Shown here: in pieces, positions 1-8,873 of the stretch | Layout: every line of letters begins with the position of its first letter | How positions within the stretch are numbered: the stretch's first letter is position 1 | DNA from: Glycomyces terrestris | Lineage (GTDB): Bacteria; Actinomycetota; Actinomycetes; Mycobacteriales; Micromonosporaceae | Assembly: GCF_003933745.1 (NCBI RefSeq) | Contig: NZ_RSEB01000001.1 | Location: 558,001-622,000 of the forward strand | Direction: 5' to 3' | Length of the DNA: 64,000 nt | Notes under the pieces: model-generated | Told to the model about the DNA's origin: nothing | Databases searched by the model: none | Seen by the model: the letters and a program-made list of their open reading frames with translations, nothing else | Translations under genes and position numbers: made by a program

Positions 1-91
1 GGTAGGCGAAGGAGGGGCGGGTCATCGTGAAGCCGAGGGCGACCGATCCGGCGCCGGCGACCGCGGCGCGCATGACGTTCCGTCGTTTCAT
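1..91 (-). CDS. N-terminus of a secreted protein (partial)
   Basis: Only the first 30 codons are inside the window; the gene continues past base 1. The translated start has a basic stretch (KRRNVMR) followed by a small hydrophobic Ala/Gly/Val core, so it reads as a signal peptide, possibly Tat-type because of the arginine pair. An AAGGA ribosome site lies about 8 bases before the ATG at 91. It is transcribed in the same direction as the carboxylase operon upstream. Function cannot be assigned from this fragment. Confidence 0.6.
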   Translation of the reverse strand, partial: MKRRNVMRAAVAGAGSVALGFTMTRPSFAY

Positions 92-260
92 CGAGGCAGT
101 CCTTTTTGAGGGAGGATGGGACGCAGCGGAATCGCTGCCGCAGGCCAGCGTAGGCAATTCGCGGCTTTTGCGAGTAGATCTCACGAGACGTTCCAGTGAC
201 GGACTGTAGTCGTTCCCTTGAACGTCAGGGGTCGTCCACTCGGCGGCGGCGCTTCAGGCG

Positions 261-308
261 GGGCGTCGTTCAGAAAGGGCGTCGTTCAGGAGGGGCGTCG
301 TTCAGGAG
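261..308. repeat. Three tandem 16-bp units at the end of the carboxylase gene
   Basis: Units at 261-276, 277-292 and 293-308 read GGGCGTCGTTCAGGAG, with the first ending in AAA. The last unit contains the TGA stop of the carboxylase gene (302-304, minus strand). Because the unit is 16 bp, the TGA appears once in each minus-strand frame. Apart from this repeat, the 92-301 spacer shows no gene and no clear terminator hairpin. Confidence 0.8.
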
Positions 309-3300
309 GGACAGTCGAGCACCACCAGGGGCGCGCCCGCGCCGACCTGCCCGCCGGGCTCGGCGAGGACCTTCAGGACCCGGCCCGCCTGGGGGGCGGT
401 CACCGGGGTCTCCATCTTCATCGCCTCCAGGACGACCAGGACCTGCCCGGCCGCGACCTCGTCGCCGGGGCGGACCGCGACCTTCCAGACCGCCGCGGCG
501 AGCGGGGAGGACGCGACCGCGCCGCCGGGCGGGGCCTCGACCGTCCCGGGTTCGGCCGCGGGCGGCTCGACCTGCTGGCGGTCGAACTCGCCCGAGGCCT
601 CCCATGCGGCGCGCTCGGCGGCGAAGGCCGCGGTCTGGCGGGCCCGGAATTCGGCGATGCCCTCGGCCTCGGCGTCCAGGAAGGCCCGGTAGTCGCTGTA
701 GCGGAAGACGCCGTCACTGGTCTCGGGGGTGAAGCGGCCCGCGGCCATCTCCGCGCGCAGCTCGTCGAGTTCGGTGGTGGACACCGGGTACCAGCGGATG
801 CGGTCGAAGAACCGCAGCAGCCACGGCTTGCCCTCAGCGAAGGGGCCGCGGGCGCGGTGGGTGTTCCAGACCTGGACGGTGCGGCCGACGAACTGGTACC
901 CGCCGGGTCCCTCCATGCCGTAGACGCACAGGTACGCGCCGCCGATGCCGACGGCGTTCTGCGGCGTCCAGGTGCGCGCCGGGTTGTACTTGGTGGTCAC
1001 GAGCCGGTGCCGCGGGTCGAGCGGGGTGGCCACGGGCGCGCCGAGGTAGACGTCTCCCAGGCCCAGGACCATGTACTCGGCGTCGAACACGGTGCGGCGC
1101 ACCGCCTCCACGTCGTCCAAGCCGTTGACGCGGCGGATGAACTCGATGTTCCAGGGGCACCAGGGCGCGTCGTCGCGGACGCCGTTCATGTACCGGTCGA
1201 TGGCCTCGCGGGTGGCCGGGTCGTCCCACGACAGCGGGAGGCGGACCTCGCGGCTCGGAACGGCGAGCTGCTCGGTCGAGGGCAGCCCGGCGTCGATTTC
1301 GGTCAGTTGATCGACGAGCGAGGCCTGGTCGATGCGGGCGGGGTCGAAGTGGACCTGGAGGCTGCGCACGCCGGGGGTGAGGTCGAGGAGTCCGGAGTCG
1401 GCGCCGCCGAAGCGGTCCGCGACGGCTTCGGCGAGCGCGTGGACGCGCATCCGCAGGCCGAGGTCGAGCACGTTGGGGCCGTATTCGATCAGCACGTTGT
1501 CGTCGCCGGAGCGGCGGTAGGCCGCGGCCGGCCGGTCGGCTGCCGCGGCGGCGCCGCCGAGGACGGCCGGGACCCGGTCGGCGCGGGTGAAGCGGACCGT
1601 GTCGCCGGGGCGGAGTTGGCCCATGCGCCAGCGCTCGCCGGTGACCACCGTTGCGGGGCAGACGAATCCGCCGAGACTGGGCCCGTCGGGTCCGAGGAGG
1701 ACGGGCATGTCGCCGGTGAAGTCGACCGCGCCGATCGCGTAGGCGTTGTCGTGGATGTTGGAGGGGTGGAGCCCGGCCTCGCCGCCGTCGGGGCGGGCCC
1801 AGCGGGGTTTCGGCCCGGTGAGGCGCACGCCGGTGCGGGCGGAGTTGAAGTGGACTTCCCAGGCGGCGCTGTAGAGGTCGTCGATGTCGGCGGGGGTGAA
1901 GAAGTCGGGGGCGGCGTGGGGTCCGGCGGCGACGGGCAGCTCCCAGTGGTTGGAGAAGACGGGCCGGTCGGCTTCGGGGACGGCGCCGGGGGATTCGGTC
2001 GCTTGACCGGTATCGGTCGCCGGCCTGAGCACGTCGCCGACCCGCAGGGCGCCGCCGGTGAGGCCGCCGATCTCGCCGAGGGTGAACGTCGCGGCCGAGC
2101 CGAGGTACAGCGGGACGTCGAGGCCCCCTTGGATCAGCAGGTAGGTGCGGAGGCCGAGGTGTTCGGGGGCGCCGATCGCGAGGACGGCTCCGGCGGGGAC
2201 GGCGACCGCCTCCCATTGCGGGACCGGGGCGCCGTCGAGGGTGACCGGGGCGGGGGCGCCGGTCACGCAGACGACGGCGGCGGCGCTGAAGCGGAGGGTG
2301 GGGCCCGTTGCGGTGCATTCGAGTCCGGGGGCGCCTTCGGGGTTGCCGAGGGCGCGGTTGCCGAGGCGGAAGGACCGGTCGTCCATCGGGCCCGAGGGCG
2401 GGAGGCCGACCTGCCAGTAGCCGGTGCGGCCGGGCCAGTCCTGGATGGTGGTCTGGGTGCCGGCGGCGAGGACGTCGATGCGCGGGCGAGGGTCGGGGAC
2501 GGCGGCGAGGGTCGCGGTGGTGTGGCGGGCGGCGGCGAAGGCGGGGTCGGCGAGGGCGGCGGCGAGCTGGCCCTGGTTGGTCTCGACGCCCGCGAGGCGC
2601 AGTGCTCCGATGGCGTCGGCGGCGGTCGCGATGGCGTCGGCGCGGGTGGGGCCGTGGGCGATGAGCTTGGCGATCATCGGGTCGTAGTCGGGGCCGATCA
2701 CGGTCCCGGCCTCGATCCAGGTGTCGACGCGGACGCCTGCGGGCAGGGCGAGGTGGGTGACGGTGCCGGTGGAGGGCCGGTGGCCCTGGGCGGGGTCCTC
2801 GGCGTAGAGGCGCAGCTGGACGGCGTGCCCGGCGGGTTGGAGGGGCCGGCGCATCGGCGCGTCGTCGCCTTGGGCGAGGCGGATCATCCACTCGACGAGG
2901 TCGATGCCGTAGACGGCCTCGGTGACGGGGTGCTCGACCTGGAGGCGGGTGTTGACCTCCAGGAAGGCGACTTCGGCGCGCTCGGTGTCGTAGAGGAACT
3001 CCACGGTGCCCGCGGAGCGGTAGCCGACGGAGGCGCACAGGCGCCGGGCGGCGTCGAGGTAGTGCTCGCGGAGCGCGTCGGGCACGTCGGGGGCGGGGGC
3101 CTCTTCGACGACCTTCTGGTTGCGGCGCTGGAGGGTGCAGTCGCGGTCGCCGAGGACGGCGACGTCGCCGCGGCCGTCGCCGAAGACCTGGACCTCGACG
3201 TGGCGGGCGCGGCGCACGAGCCGTTCGAGGAAGAGGCCGGCGTCGCCGAAGCCGGAGCGGGCGAGGCGCTCGACGCCGTCCCATGCGTCGCGCAGCTCGC

Positions 3301-3823
3301 CGGCGTCGGCGGCGGGGCGCATGCCGATGCCGCCGCCGCCGGCGGTGGCCTTGAGCATCACGGGGTAGCCGATGCGGTCGGCTTCGGCGAGGGCGTGTTC
3401 GACGCCGTCGAGGAGGCCGGTCCCGGCCAGGAGCGGGACGCCCGCGGCTCGGGCGGCGGCGCGGGCGGTGTGCTTGGCGCCGAACAGGTCGAGGTGGCCG
3501 GGGGCGGGCCCGACGAAGGCGAGGCCGGCGTCTTCGACGGCGCGCGCGAAGGCGGCGTTCTCGGACAGGAACCCGTAGCCGGGGTGGATCGCCCCGGCCC
3601 CGGTCGCCGCGGCGGCGTCCAGGATCGCGTCGGCGCGCAGATAGGAGTCGGCGGGGGCGGGCCCGCCGATGCGGACGGCGGTGTCGGCGGCGTCGACGTG
3701 GGCGGCGGCGCGGTCGGCGTCGGAGTACACCGCGACGGTCTTGAGCCCCATGCGCTTGGCGGTGGCGATGACGCGGACGGCGATCTCCCCGCGGTTGGCG
3801 ACCAGGAGGGTGTCGAAGGCCAC
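302..3823 (-). CDS. Biotin-dependent urea/guanidine carboxylase
   Basis: Cytosolic ATP- and biotin-dependent carboxylase of 1173 residues. The order is a biotin carboxylase/ATP-grasp half (residues 1-450; glycine loop AGGGGIGM near 161-168, EVNTRLQVEHPVTE near 290), KipA/KipI-like carboxyltransferase domains (about 460-1060) and a C-terminal biotinyl domain with EAMKMETP, the biotin lysine near 1136. This is the full architecture of the family annotated as urea carboxylase, many members of which carboxylate guanidine. The start is GTG at 3823, one base after the stop of the upstream DUF1989 gene, so the two are translationally linked. No allophanate hydrolase lies within the window, so product breakdown must be encoded elsewhere. 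Substrate is inferred, the enzyme class is clear. Confidence 0.93.
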   Translation of the reverse strand: MAFDTLLVANRGEIAVRVIATAKRMGLKTVAVYSDADRAAAHVDAADTAVRIGGPAPADSYLRADAILDAAAATGAGAIHPGYGFLSENAAFARAVEDAGLAFVGPAPGHLDLFGAKHTARAAARAAGVPLLAGTGLLDGVEHALAEADRIGYPVMLKATAGGGGIGMRPAADAGELRDAWDGVERLARSGFGDAGLFLERLVRRARHVEVQVFGDGRGDVAVLGDRDCTLQRRNQKVVEEAPAPDVPDALREHYLDAARRLCASVGYRSAGTVEFLYDTERAEVAFLEVNTRLQVEHPVTEAVYGIDLVEWMIRLAQGDDAPMRRPLQPAGHAVQLRLYAEDPAQGHRPSTGTVTHLALPAGVRVDTWIEAGTVIGPDYDPMIAKLIAHGPTRADAIATAADAIGALRLAGVETNQGQLAAALADPAFAAARHTTATLAAVPDPRPRIDVLAAGTQTTIQDWPGRTGYWQVGLPPSGPMDDRSFRLGNRALGNPEGAPGLECTATGPTLRFSAAAVVCVTGAPAPVTLDGAPVPQWEAVAVPAGAVLAIGAPEHLGLRTYLLIQGGLDVPLYLGSAATFTLGEIGGLTGGALRVGDVLRPATDTGQATESPGAVPEADRPVFSNHWELPVAAGPHAAPDFFTPADIDDLYSAAWEVHFNSARTGVRLTGPKPRWARPDGGEAGLHPSNIHDNAYAIGAVDFTGDMPVLLGPDGPSLGGFVCPATVVTGERWRMGQLRPGDTVRFTRADRVPAVLGGAAAAADRPAAAYRRSGDDNVLIEYGPNVLDLGLRMRVHALAEAVADRFGGADSGLLDLTPGVRSLQVHFDPARIDQASLVDQLTEIDAGLPSTEQLAVPSREVRLPLSWDDPATREAIDRYMNGVRDDAPWCPWNIEFIRRVNGLDDVEAVRRTVFDAEYMVLGLGDVYLGAPVATPLDPRHRLVTTKYNPARTWTPQNAVGIGGAYLCVYGMEGPGGYQFVGRTVQVWNTHRARGPFAEGKPWLLRFFDRIRWYPVSTTELDELRAEMAAGRFTPETSDGVFRYSDYRAFLDAEAEGIAEFRARQTAAFAAERAAWEASGEFDRQQVEPPAAEPGTVEAPPGGAVASSPLAAAVWKVAVRPGDEVAAGQVLVVLEAMKMETPVTAPQAGRVLKVLAEPGGQVGAGAPLVVLDCPS

Positions 3824-3824
3824 G

Positions 3825-4433
3825 TCAGGACTCCTCGGTGATCGTGATGGAGATGGGGGTCGGGTTGAAGGCGTTGCAGGGGTTGTTGATCTGGGGGCAG
3901 TTGGAGACGAGCGCGATCACCTCCCGCTCGGCGCGCACGGCGACCGCGAGGCCGGGCGCGGAGCGGCCGTCGACGATGCCGAGCGCGCCGTCGTCCTCGA
4001 CGGGGACGTTCATGAACCAGTTGACGTTGCCGGTCATGTCGCGCTTGCCGAGGCCCCAGCGGGCGCCTTCGTGGAGGAAGTTCTCGACGCAGGCGTGCTG
4101 CGCCCAGGTGTGGTGGCCGTAGCGGAGGGTGTTGGACTCCTTGGAGCAGGCGCCGCCGATGGTGTCGTGGCGGCCGCAGTCGTCGGCGGTGACGGTGGCG
4201 AGCGGGCCGTGCTCGACGTCGCGCAGGACCGAGCCGGTCGACAGGTAGAGGGCGCCCGCGGCGGCGACGGTGTTCTGGGCGCTGTAGCGCAGGGTCGGGT
4301 CGGCGGCGTCGAAGAGGAGGAAGTCGACGGCCTGGTTGCCTTCGAGGTCGGTGATGACGAGGGTCTGCCCGGCGGCGACGGTCCCGGACCAGGGGGCGCG
4401 GGCGTCCACGAGGTGTTCGGCGACGGTCTTCAT
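3825..4433 (-). CDS. DUF1989 protein, carboxyguanidine deiminase-type subunit (UAAP2)
   Basis: A 202-residue soluble protein of the DUF1989/urea-amidolyase-associated family. It carries the family C-terminal signature NPCNAFNPTPI and metal-ligand-like Cys/His positions (DDCGRHDTIGGACS near 85-98, NCPQINNPC near the C-terminus). The ATG at 4433 overlaps the stop of the upstream paralogue (ATGA), and its own stop lies one base before the carboxylase start. Paired DUF1989 proteins beside a biotin carboxylase are known to act as a two-subunit carboxyguanidine deiminase that yields allophanate. The exact reaction here is inferred from that family knowledge and the gene order. Confidence 0.85.
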   Translation of the reverse strand: MKTVAEHLVDARAPWSGTVAAGQTLVITDLEGNQAVDFLLFDAADPTLRYSAQNTVAAAGALYLSTGSVLRDVEHGPLATVTADDCGRHDTIGGACSKESNTLRYGHHTWAQHACVENFLHEGARWGLGKRDMTGNVNWFMNVPVEDDGALGIVDGRSAPGLAVAVRAEREVIALVSNCPQINNPCNAFNPTPISITITEES

Positions 4434-5281
4434 GCGGCGGCTCCGATGGCGGCGGTGGTGTTGGCGAGGGCGCGGCGGCCTTCGGGGGCGGCGTCCCAGC
4501 GGGGGTCGCCGGGCGCGGTGGGGCGCCCGCGCCAGGCGAGGACGCGCAGCGGCGAGGCGGTGTAGGCCGCGGCCGGGTCGAGCGGGTGCGGGGCGTTGGC
4601 GAGCATGACCAGGAGCGGCGCCTCGGCGAGGAGGCGGACGCGGCGGCCCGGCCCTGCGCCGCCGAGCCAGTGCAGACGCCCGTCGCCGTCCGCCTTGAGG
4701 CCCTTGAAGAACGCGATGGTCGGCGGCAGGTCGCGGGCGGTGAGGTCGTGCTTGGCGGCGGCGAGCTTGAGGAGTTCGCGGGCGGCCGGGCTGGGCCCCC
4801 ACGGCGAGCCGTCGCCGTAGCGGTCGCGGTTCTGGGCCGCGGTGGAGGCGCCGCAGAACACGTCGTGGCGGCCCGACTCGTCGAGGATCACGCTCGCCAG
4901 CGCGCGTCCCTGGTCGGACAGGAGGAGGGCGCCGTCGCCGAGGTAGGCGTTCCACTGCACCTTGACGGTGTCGGCGACGCACAGGCGCTCCCATTCGCGT
5001 CCGGCCCAGGCGAGGGCGAGGTGGGCGCAGGCGAGGCCGTCGAGGTCGGTGAGTTCGAGGACGGTGCCGCGGGCGAGGACCTGGTGGGCGTAGCCGCCGG
5101 CGGGGACGGTCTCGGCCCAGGTGAGGTCGGTGGCGTCGGCAGGCGGGTCGGGGTGGGTGGTGGCGGGGACCCAGGAGCGTTCGGTGGCGGTGGCTGCGGC
5201 TTCCTGGGCGCGGGCGTGGTCGCGGGCGGCGGTGGGGGTGGCGGTGGCCGAGGCGGGTGGCGGGGCGGGGGTCCGGGTCAT
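4430..5281 (-). CDS. DUF1989 protein, carboxyguanidine deiminase-type subunit (UAAP1)
   Basis: A 283-residue soluble protein, paralogous to the next gene in the operon. An Ala/Pro-rich N-terminal 45 residues precede the DUF1989 core, which includes DESGRHDVFCGAST near 132-145 and PTIAFFKGLKADGDG near 190-204. It starts with ATG at 5281 and its stop overlaps the next start by four bases. It sits 33 bases after the permease gene, so the four minus-strand genes look like one transcript. The likely role is partner of the 202-residue subunit in deiminating the carboxylated substrate. The family is secure, the substrate is inferred. Confidence 0.85.
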   Translation of the reverse strand: MTRTPAPPPASATATPTAARDHARAQEAAATATERSWVPATTHPDPPADATDLTWAETVPAGGYAHQVLARGTVLELTDLDGLACAHLALAWAGREWERLCVADTVKVQWNAYLGDGALLLSDQGRALASVILDESGRHDVFCGASTAAQNRDRYGDGSPWGPSPAARELLKLAAAKHDLTARDLPPTIAFFKGLKADGDGRLHWLGGAGPGRRVRLLAEAPLLVMLANAPHPLDPAAAYTASPLRVLAWRGRPTAPGDPRWDAAPEGRRALANTTAAIGAAA

Positions 5282-5314
5282 CGTGGTGCTCCGTTCCGGT
5301 AGGCGGGAGAGGGT

Positions 5315-6820
5315 TCAGGCGGCGGCGGCGGTGGCGGGTTCGGGGACGGGAGCGGCGGCGGTGCGGTGGGCCTTGGCGGGGCGGGCGAGGGCGACCGCGA
5401 CGTAGGCGAGGGTCCCGGCGGCGAAGGCGATGAAGGTGGGCCAGCCGTCGAAGGCGGCGGTGATGACGTCGTTGTCGAAGTAGAGGAGGTCGTTGGGGGT
5501 GCCGTAGACGGTGGGGGTGAGGGCGAAGAGGGCGAGGCGGACGGTGAATCCGGCGGCGATGGCGGCGGCGGCCGCGGCGGCGCCGCCGCGCTTCCACCAC
5601 AGGCCGAGGGCGAAGGGGACGACGAGTCCGGCGAGCATGAGGTCGAAGGCGAGGGTGAGGAGGATGCCGGTCTGGGGGACGCGAAGGGCGACGAGGACGG
5701 CGAGGCCGACGATGGGGAACATGGCGATGCGGCTGGCGCGCAGGAGGGGGTCCTTGCCGGCGCCGAAGATCCTGAGTTCGGGGAGGCGGCCGGCGTCGGT
5801 CTCGCGGATGCCGGCGATGTTGCGGGCGGCGACGGCGCCGGTGCCGAGGATCGCGCCGTTGGCGGTGGAGCAGGAGGCGGCGACGATGGCGGCGAGGACC
5901 ATCGTGGCGAGCCAGGCGGGGGCGTGGTCTTCGAGGAGGGTGAAGAGGACGGCGGCGCCGGCGTCGGGGCCGACGATGTCGACGGCGGAGAGGGCGACGT
6001 AGCTGAAGGGGATGCCGATCATGAGGGTGCCCGCGGCGCCGGCGAAGCAGGCGTTGCGGGCGGTGCGGGGGCTCTTGGCGGAGAAGATGCGCTGCATGAA
6101 GTCGATGGCGACGATGTCGCCGACGCCGAGGGCGATGAGCGTGGCCCAGTTGACGGCGGCGCCTTGGGCGGGGTCGGTGAGCTGGCCGAGGTCGAGGGCG
6201 CCCATGCCTTCGGGGACGGTGATGCCGTGGGTGAGGGCGACCCAGGTGAAGAGGCAGGCGGTGCCGGCGATGGTGATGACCATCTGGGCGGCGGCGGTGT
6301 AGGAGTCGGAGAACATGCCTCCGGCGACCGTGTAGGTGAGGACGACGGCGACGATGAGGAGGACGCCGACGGCGTAGTCGATGCCGAGGAAGTGCTCGAA
6401 GAGGAAGCCGCCGGCGACGAGGTTCCCGGCGAGGAGCAGGACGTAGGCGCCGATCATGGCGATGGAGGCGGCGAGTTCGATCGTGCGGCCGTAGCGGCGG
6501 GCGTACCAGTCGGGGAGGGTGAGGAGCCGGGCGGCGTTCATGCGGGCGGCGAAGAAGACGCCGGTGAGGAGCAGGCAGAGGGCGAGGCCGATGGGGAGGC
6601 CGGCGCCGGCCCAGAAGCCGAAGCCGTAGGTGAGGTCGGTGTTGCCGAGGGTGGCGTTGGAGTCGACGGCCTGGGCCATGAGCCCGGCGGCGACGAGGGG
6701 GAGGCCGAGGGTGCGGCCCGCGACGAGGTAGCGGCCGGAGTCGCCGTCGACCTTGCGGGCGACGGCGAGGCCGATGAGCAGGACGACGACGATCGAGAGC
6801 CCTACGCCGAGGAGAATCAT
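5315..6820 (-). CDS. SSS-family sodium:solute symporter, probable guanidine/urea uptake
   Basis: A 501-residue integral membrane permease with about 13 hydrophobic segments beginning at residue 3. SSS-family features include GRYLVAGRTLGLP near 28-40 and LGNTDLTYGFGFWAGAG near 58-74. It is the first gene of the operon and presumably imports the nitrogen compound that the carboxylase uses. A GGAAGG ribosome site precedes the ATG at 6820. Its promoter region contains the perfect palindrome at 6843-6862, 23 bases upstream of the start, so the divergent TetR protein probably represses it. An Ala/Pro tail follows the last membrane segment. The transport substrate is inferred from the operon only. 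Confidence 0.88.
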   Translation of the reverse strand: MILLGVGLSIVVVLLIGLAVARKVDGDSGRYLVAGRTLGLPLVAAGLMAQAVDSNATLGNTDLTYGFGFWAGAGLPIGLALCLLLTGVFFAARMNAARLLTLPDWYARRYGRTIELAASIAMIGAYVLLLAGNLVAGGFLFEHFLGIDYAVGVLLIVAVVLTYTVAGGMFSDSYTAAAQMVITIAGTACLFTWVALTHGITVPEGMGALDLGQLTDPAQGAAVNWATLIALGVGDIVAIDFMQRIFSAKSPRTARNACFAGAAGTLMIGIPFSYVALSAVDIVGPDAGAAVLFTLLEDHAPAWLATMVLAAIVAASCSTANGAILGTGAVAARNIAGIRETDAGRLPELRIFGAGKDPLLRASRIAMFPIVGLAVLVALRVPQTGILLTLAFDLMLAGLVVPFALGLWWKRGGAAAAAAAIAAGFTVRLALFALTPTVYGTPNDLLYFDNDVITAAFDGWPTFIAFAAGTLAYVAVALARPAKAHRTAAAPVPEPATAAAA

Positions 6821-6842
6821 CGGGCACCTTCCAGGGGTCGTT

Positions 6843-6862
6843 TTTCTATCGGGCGATAGAAA
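6843..6862. promoter_or_regulatory. Probable TetR operator (perfect palindrome)
   Basis: TTTCTATCGGGCGATAGAAA has two perfect 9-bp arms around GG. A matching half-site CGATAGAA follows at 6889-6896. Both lie between the divergent permease and TetR genes, the usual place for a TetR operator controlling both directions. Confidence 0.75.
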
Positions 6863-7033
6863 TTAAGCGCCCCCGGATTTCGGTCACTCGATAGAATCTG
6901 TTTCCCGGAGGTGAACACCTCCGCACGGCCGCAACGCGATGCGGCCGACGGGTCCGCGGCGGCCGAGGGCTCCTGCGCGTCGGGCCCGGCGATTACACTG
7001 GGGCCCGCACCCCGGGACCAGGAAGGCGGACCG

Positions 7034-7783
7034 ATGCCCGCGACAGCGAAGGAGCCCGTGGCCGACCGGCCCAAGCGCCGGGTGGGGCGGCCCCGCGTCG
7101 CCCCCGCGGGCGGCGACGCCGACCCGCGCGAGCAGCTCCTCGCCGCCGCGGCCGAGCTGTTCACCGTCCAGGGCTACACCGCGACCTCGACCAGGGCCAT
7201 CACCGCCCGGGCCGGCCTGCGGCAGGCCAGCATGTACTACTACTTCGCGTCCAAAGAGGAGCTGCTGCGCAGTCTCCTGGAGACCACGGTCGCCCCGTCG
7301 CTGGAGTTCGCCGAGTGGGCGCTGGCCGAGCAGGACGCCGCCGCCGAGACCCGGCTGTGGGCGCTGGTGCGCATCGACGCCGCCCAGCTCGCGGGCGCGC
7401 GCCACAACCTCGGCGCGCTGTACCTGCTGCCGGAGATCCGGCAGGAGTCCTTCGCGCCGTTCCGCGCCATGCGCGCCCACCTGCGCGAGGCCTACCGGGA
7501 CCTGCTCGGGGGCACCGGCGCGGCGCGCGGGTACGCGCCCGGCGAGCTGGAGCGGCGCGCGCACCTCGTGTTCGGCCTGGTGGAGGGCGTGATCCTCGCA
7601 CGCCTCGACGACGGCCCCGTGCTCGACCCGGCCGGGTACTCGATCGGGGTCGCCGACGCGGCCCTGCGCCTGGCCGAATGCGACCGCCTCACCGAGGCCC
7701 GCCGCCACGGCATGGAGCTGTCGGCCGACTGGCTGGTCCGCTCCGAGCACCTGCCGAGCCTCGGGACGGAGGGCCGGAAGTGA
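7034..7783 (+). CDS. TetR-family regulator
   Basis: A 249-residue DNA-binding repressor. The helix-turn-helix occupies roughly residues 34-80 ([19 protein letters not shown], then [17 protein letters not shown]) and the rest is a helical ligand-binding domain. The ATG at 7034 follows GGAAGGCGG at a good distance; upstream in-frame codons back to 6911 lack a better start. It is transcribed away from the carboxylase operon, with a perfect palindrome between, so it is the likely regulator of that operon and of itself. Its stop codon overlaps the next start (GTGA), which ties it oddly to a sugar-nucleotide gene. Confidence 0.88.
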   Translation: MPATAKEPVADRPKRRVGRPRVAPAGGDADPREQLLAAAAELFTVQGYTATSTRAITARAGLRQASMYYYFASKEELLRSLLETTVAPSLEFAEWALAEQDAAAETRLWALVRIDAAQLAGARHNLGALYLLPEIRQESFAPFRAMRAHLREAYRDLLGGTGAARGYAPGELERRAHLVFGLVEGVILARLDDGPVLDPAGYSIGVADAALRLAECDRLTEARRHGMELSADWLVRSEHLPSLGTEGRK

Positions 7784-8769
7784 AGACGGCCTTGATCACC
7801 GGCATCACCGGCCAGGACGGCTCGTACCTGGCCGAACTGCTGCTCGCGAAGGGCTACGCGGTGCACGGGGTGGTGCGGCACGCGTCCTCGCTGATCGCGA
7901 ACACCTCCCGCCTCGACGCGGTCTACCAGGACCCGCACGAGTCGGGGCGGCGCCTGTTCCTCCACAAGGGCGACGTCACCGACGCGGGCCTGCTGGTGAA
8001 CCTCATCCGCGACATCGAGCCGGACGAGATCTACAACCTGGCCGCGCAGTCCCATGTGCGCGTGAGTTTCGACCTGCCCGACTACACCGCCAACGTGACC
8101 GCGCTGGGGGCGATCCGGCTCCTGGAGGCGGTGCGCGCCAGCCGGATCGACGCGCGGATCTACCAGGCGTCCACTTCGGAGATGTTCGGCACGACGGCGC
8201 CGCCGCAGGACGAGACCGCCCCGTTCCACCCCCGCAGCCCGTACGGGGTCGCGAAGCTGTACGCGCACTGGGCGACCGTGAACTACCGGGAGTCGTACGG
8301 GATGTTCGCGGTCAACGGGATCGCGTTCAACCACGAGAGCCCTCGGCGCGGTGAGACGTTCGTGACCCGCAAGATCACCCGGGCCGTGGCGCGGATCGAG
8401 GCGGGCCTGGAGAAGAAGGTCTACCTGGGGAACCTCGACGCGGTCCGCGACTGGGGCTACGCGCCCGAGTACGCCGAGGCGATGTGGCTCATGCTCCAGC
8501 ACCGCGAACCGGTCGACTACGTCATCGCGACCGGCCGGGCCGCCACGGTGCGCGACTTCGCCGAGGCCGCGTTCGCGCACGCCGGGCTCGACTGGCGCGA
8601 CCACATCGAGCACGACGACCGCTACGAGCGCCCCGCCGAGGTCCCCGAACTGGTCGGGAACCCCGCCAAGATCGAGCGCGAGATCGGCTGGAAGGCGCGC
8701 GTCCACTGGGACGAGCTGGCCCGGATCATGGTCGACGCGGACCGCGAGGCGCTGCACGGCGGTTCGTGA
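7780..8769 (+). CDS. gmd: GDP-mannose 4,6-dehydratase
   Basis: A 329-residue cytosolic SDR-type enzyme that converts GDP-D-mannose to GDP-4-keto-6-deoxymannose, the precursor of fucose or rhamnose-type sugars. It has the NADP-binding motif [12 protein letters not shown] (8-19), the catalytic STSEMFG (131-137) and the Tyr155/Lys159 pair ([12 protein letters not shown]). [16 protein letters not shown] is diagnostic for the dehydratase. The GTG at 7780 overlaps the TetR stop by four bases. No fucose synthase or glycosyltransferase follows; the next genes are aldo/keto reductases, so its pathway partners are outside the window. Confidence 0.93.
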   Translation: MKTALITGITGQDGSYLAELLLAKGYAVHGVVRHASSLIANTSRLDAVYQDPHESGRRLFLHKGDVTDAGLLVNLIRDIEPDEIYNLAAQSHVRVSFDLPDYTANVTALGAIRLLEAVRASRIDARIYQASTSEMFGTTAPPQDETAPFHPRSPYGVAKLYAHWATVNYRESYGMFAVNGIAFNHESPRRGETFVTRKITRAVARIEAGLEKKVYLGNLDAVRDWGYAPEYAEAMWLMLQHREPVDYVIATGRAATVRDFAEAAFAHAGLDWRDHIEHDDRYERPAEVPELVGNPAKIEREIGWKARVHWDELARIMVDADREALHGGS

Positions 8770-8873
8770 GCGGCCGGGCGCCGGCGGCGTCGCCGTCGGG
8801 GGTCCCGGGCGTGTAACGCGTCGAACGCCGCGATCCGCGCCGCCCGCCCGCGGGCGCGGTTACCATCGCGGGC

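Noticed and set aside
218..3841. A 1207-codon plus-strand frame opposite the carboxylase gene
   Set aside because: It is antisense to the biotin carboxylase, which shows all expected domains. High GC keeps shadow frames open; the product is low-complexity.
5366..6859. Long Gly/Glu-rich plus-strand frame opposite the permease
   Set aside because: Composition is an artefact of reading hydrophobic GC-rich codons in antisense; the SSS permease on minus is convincing.
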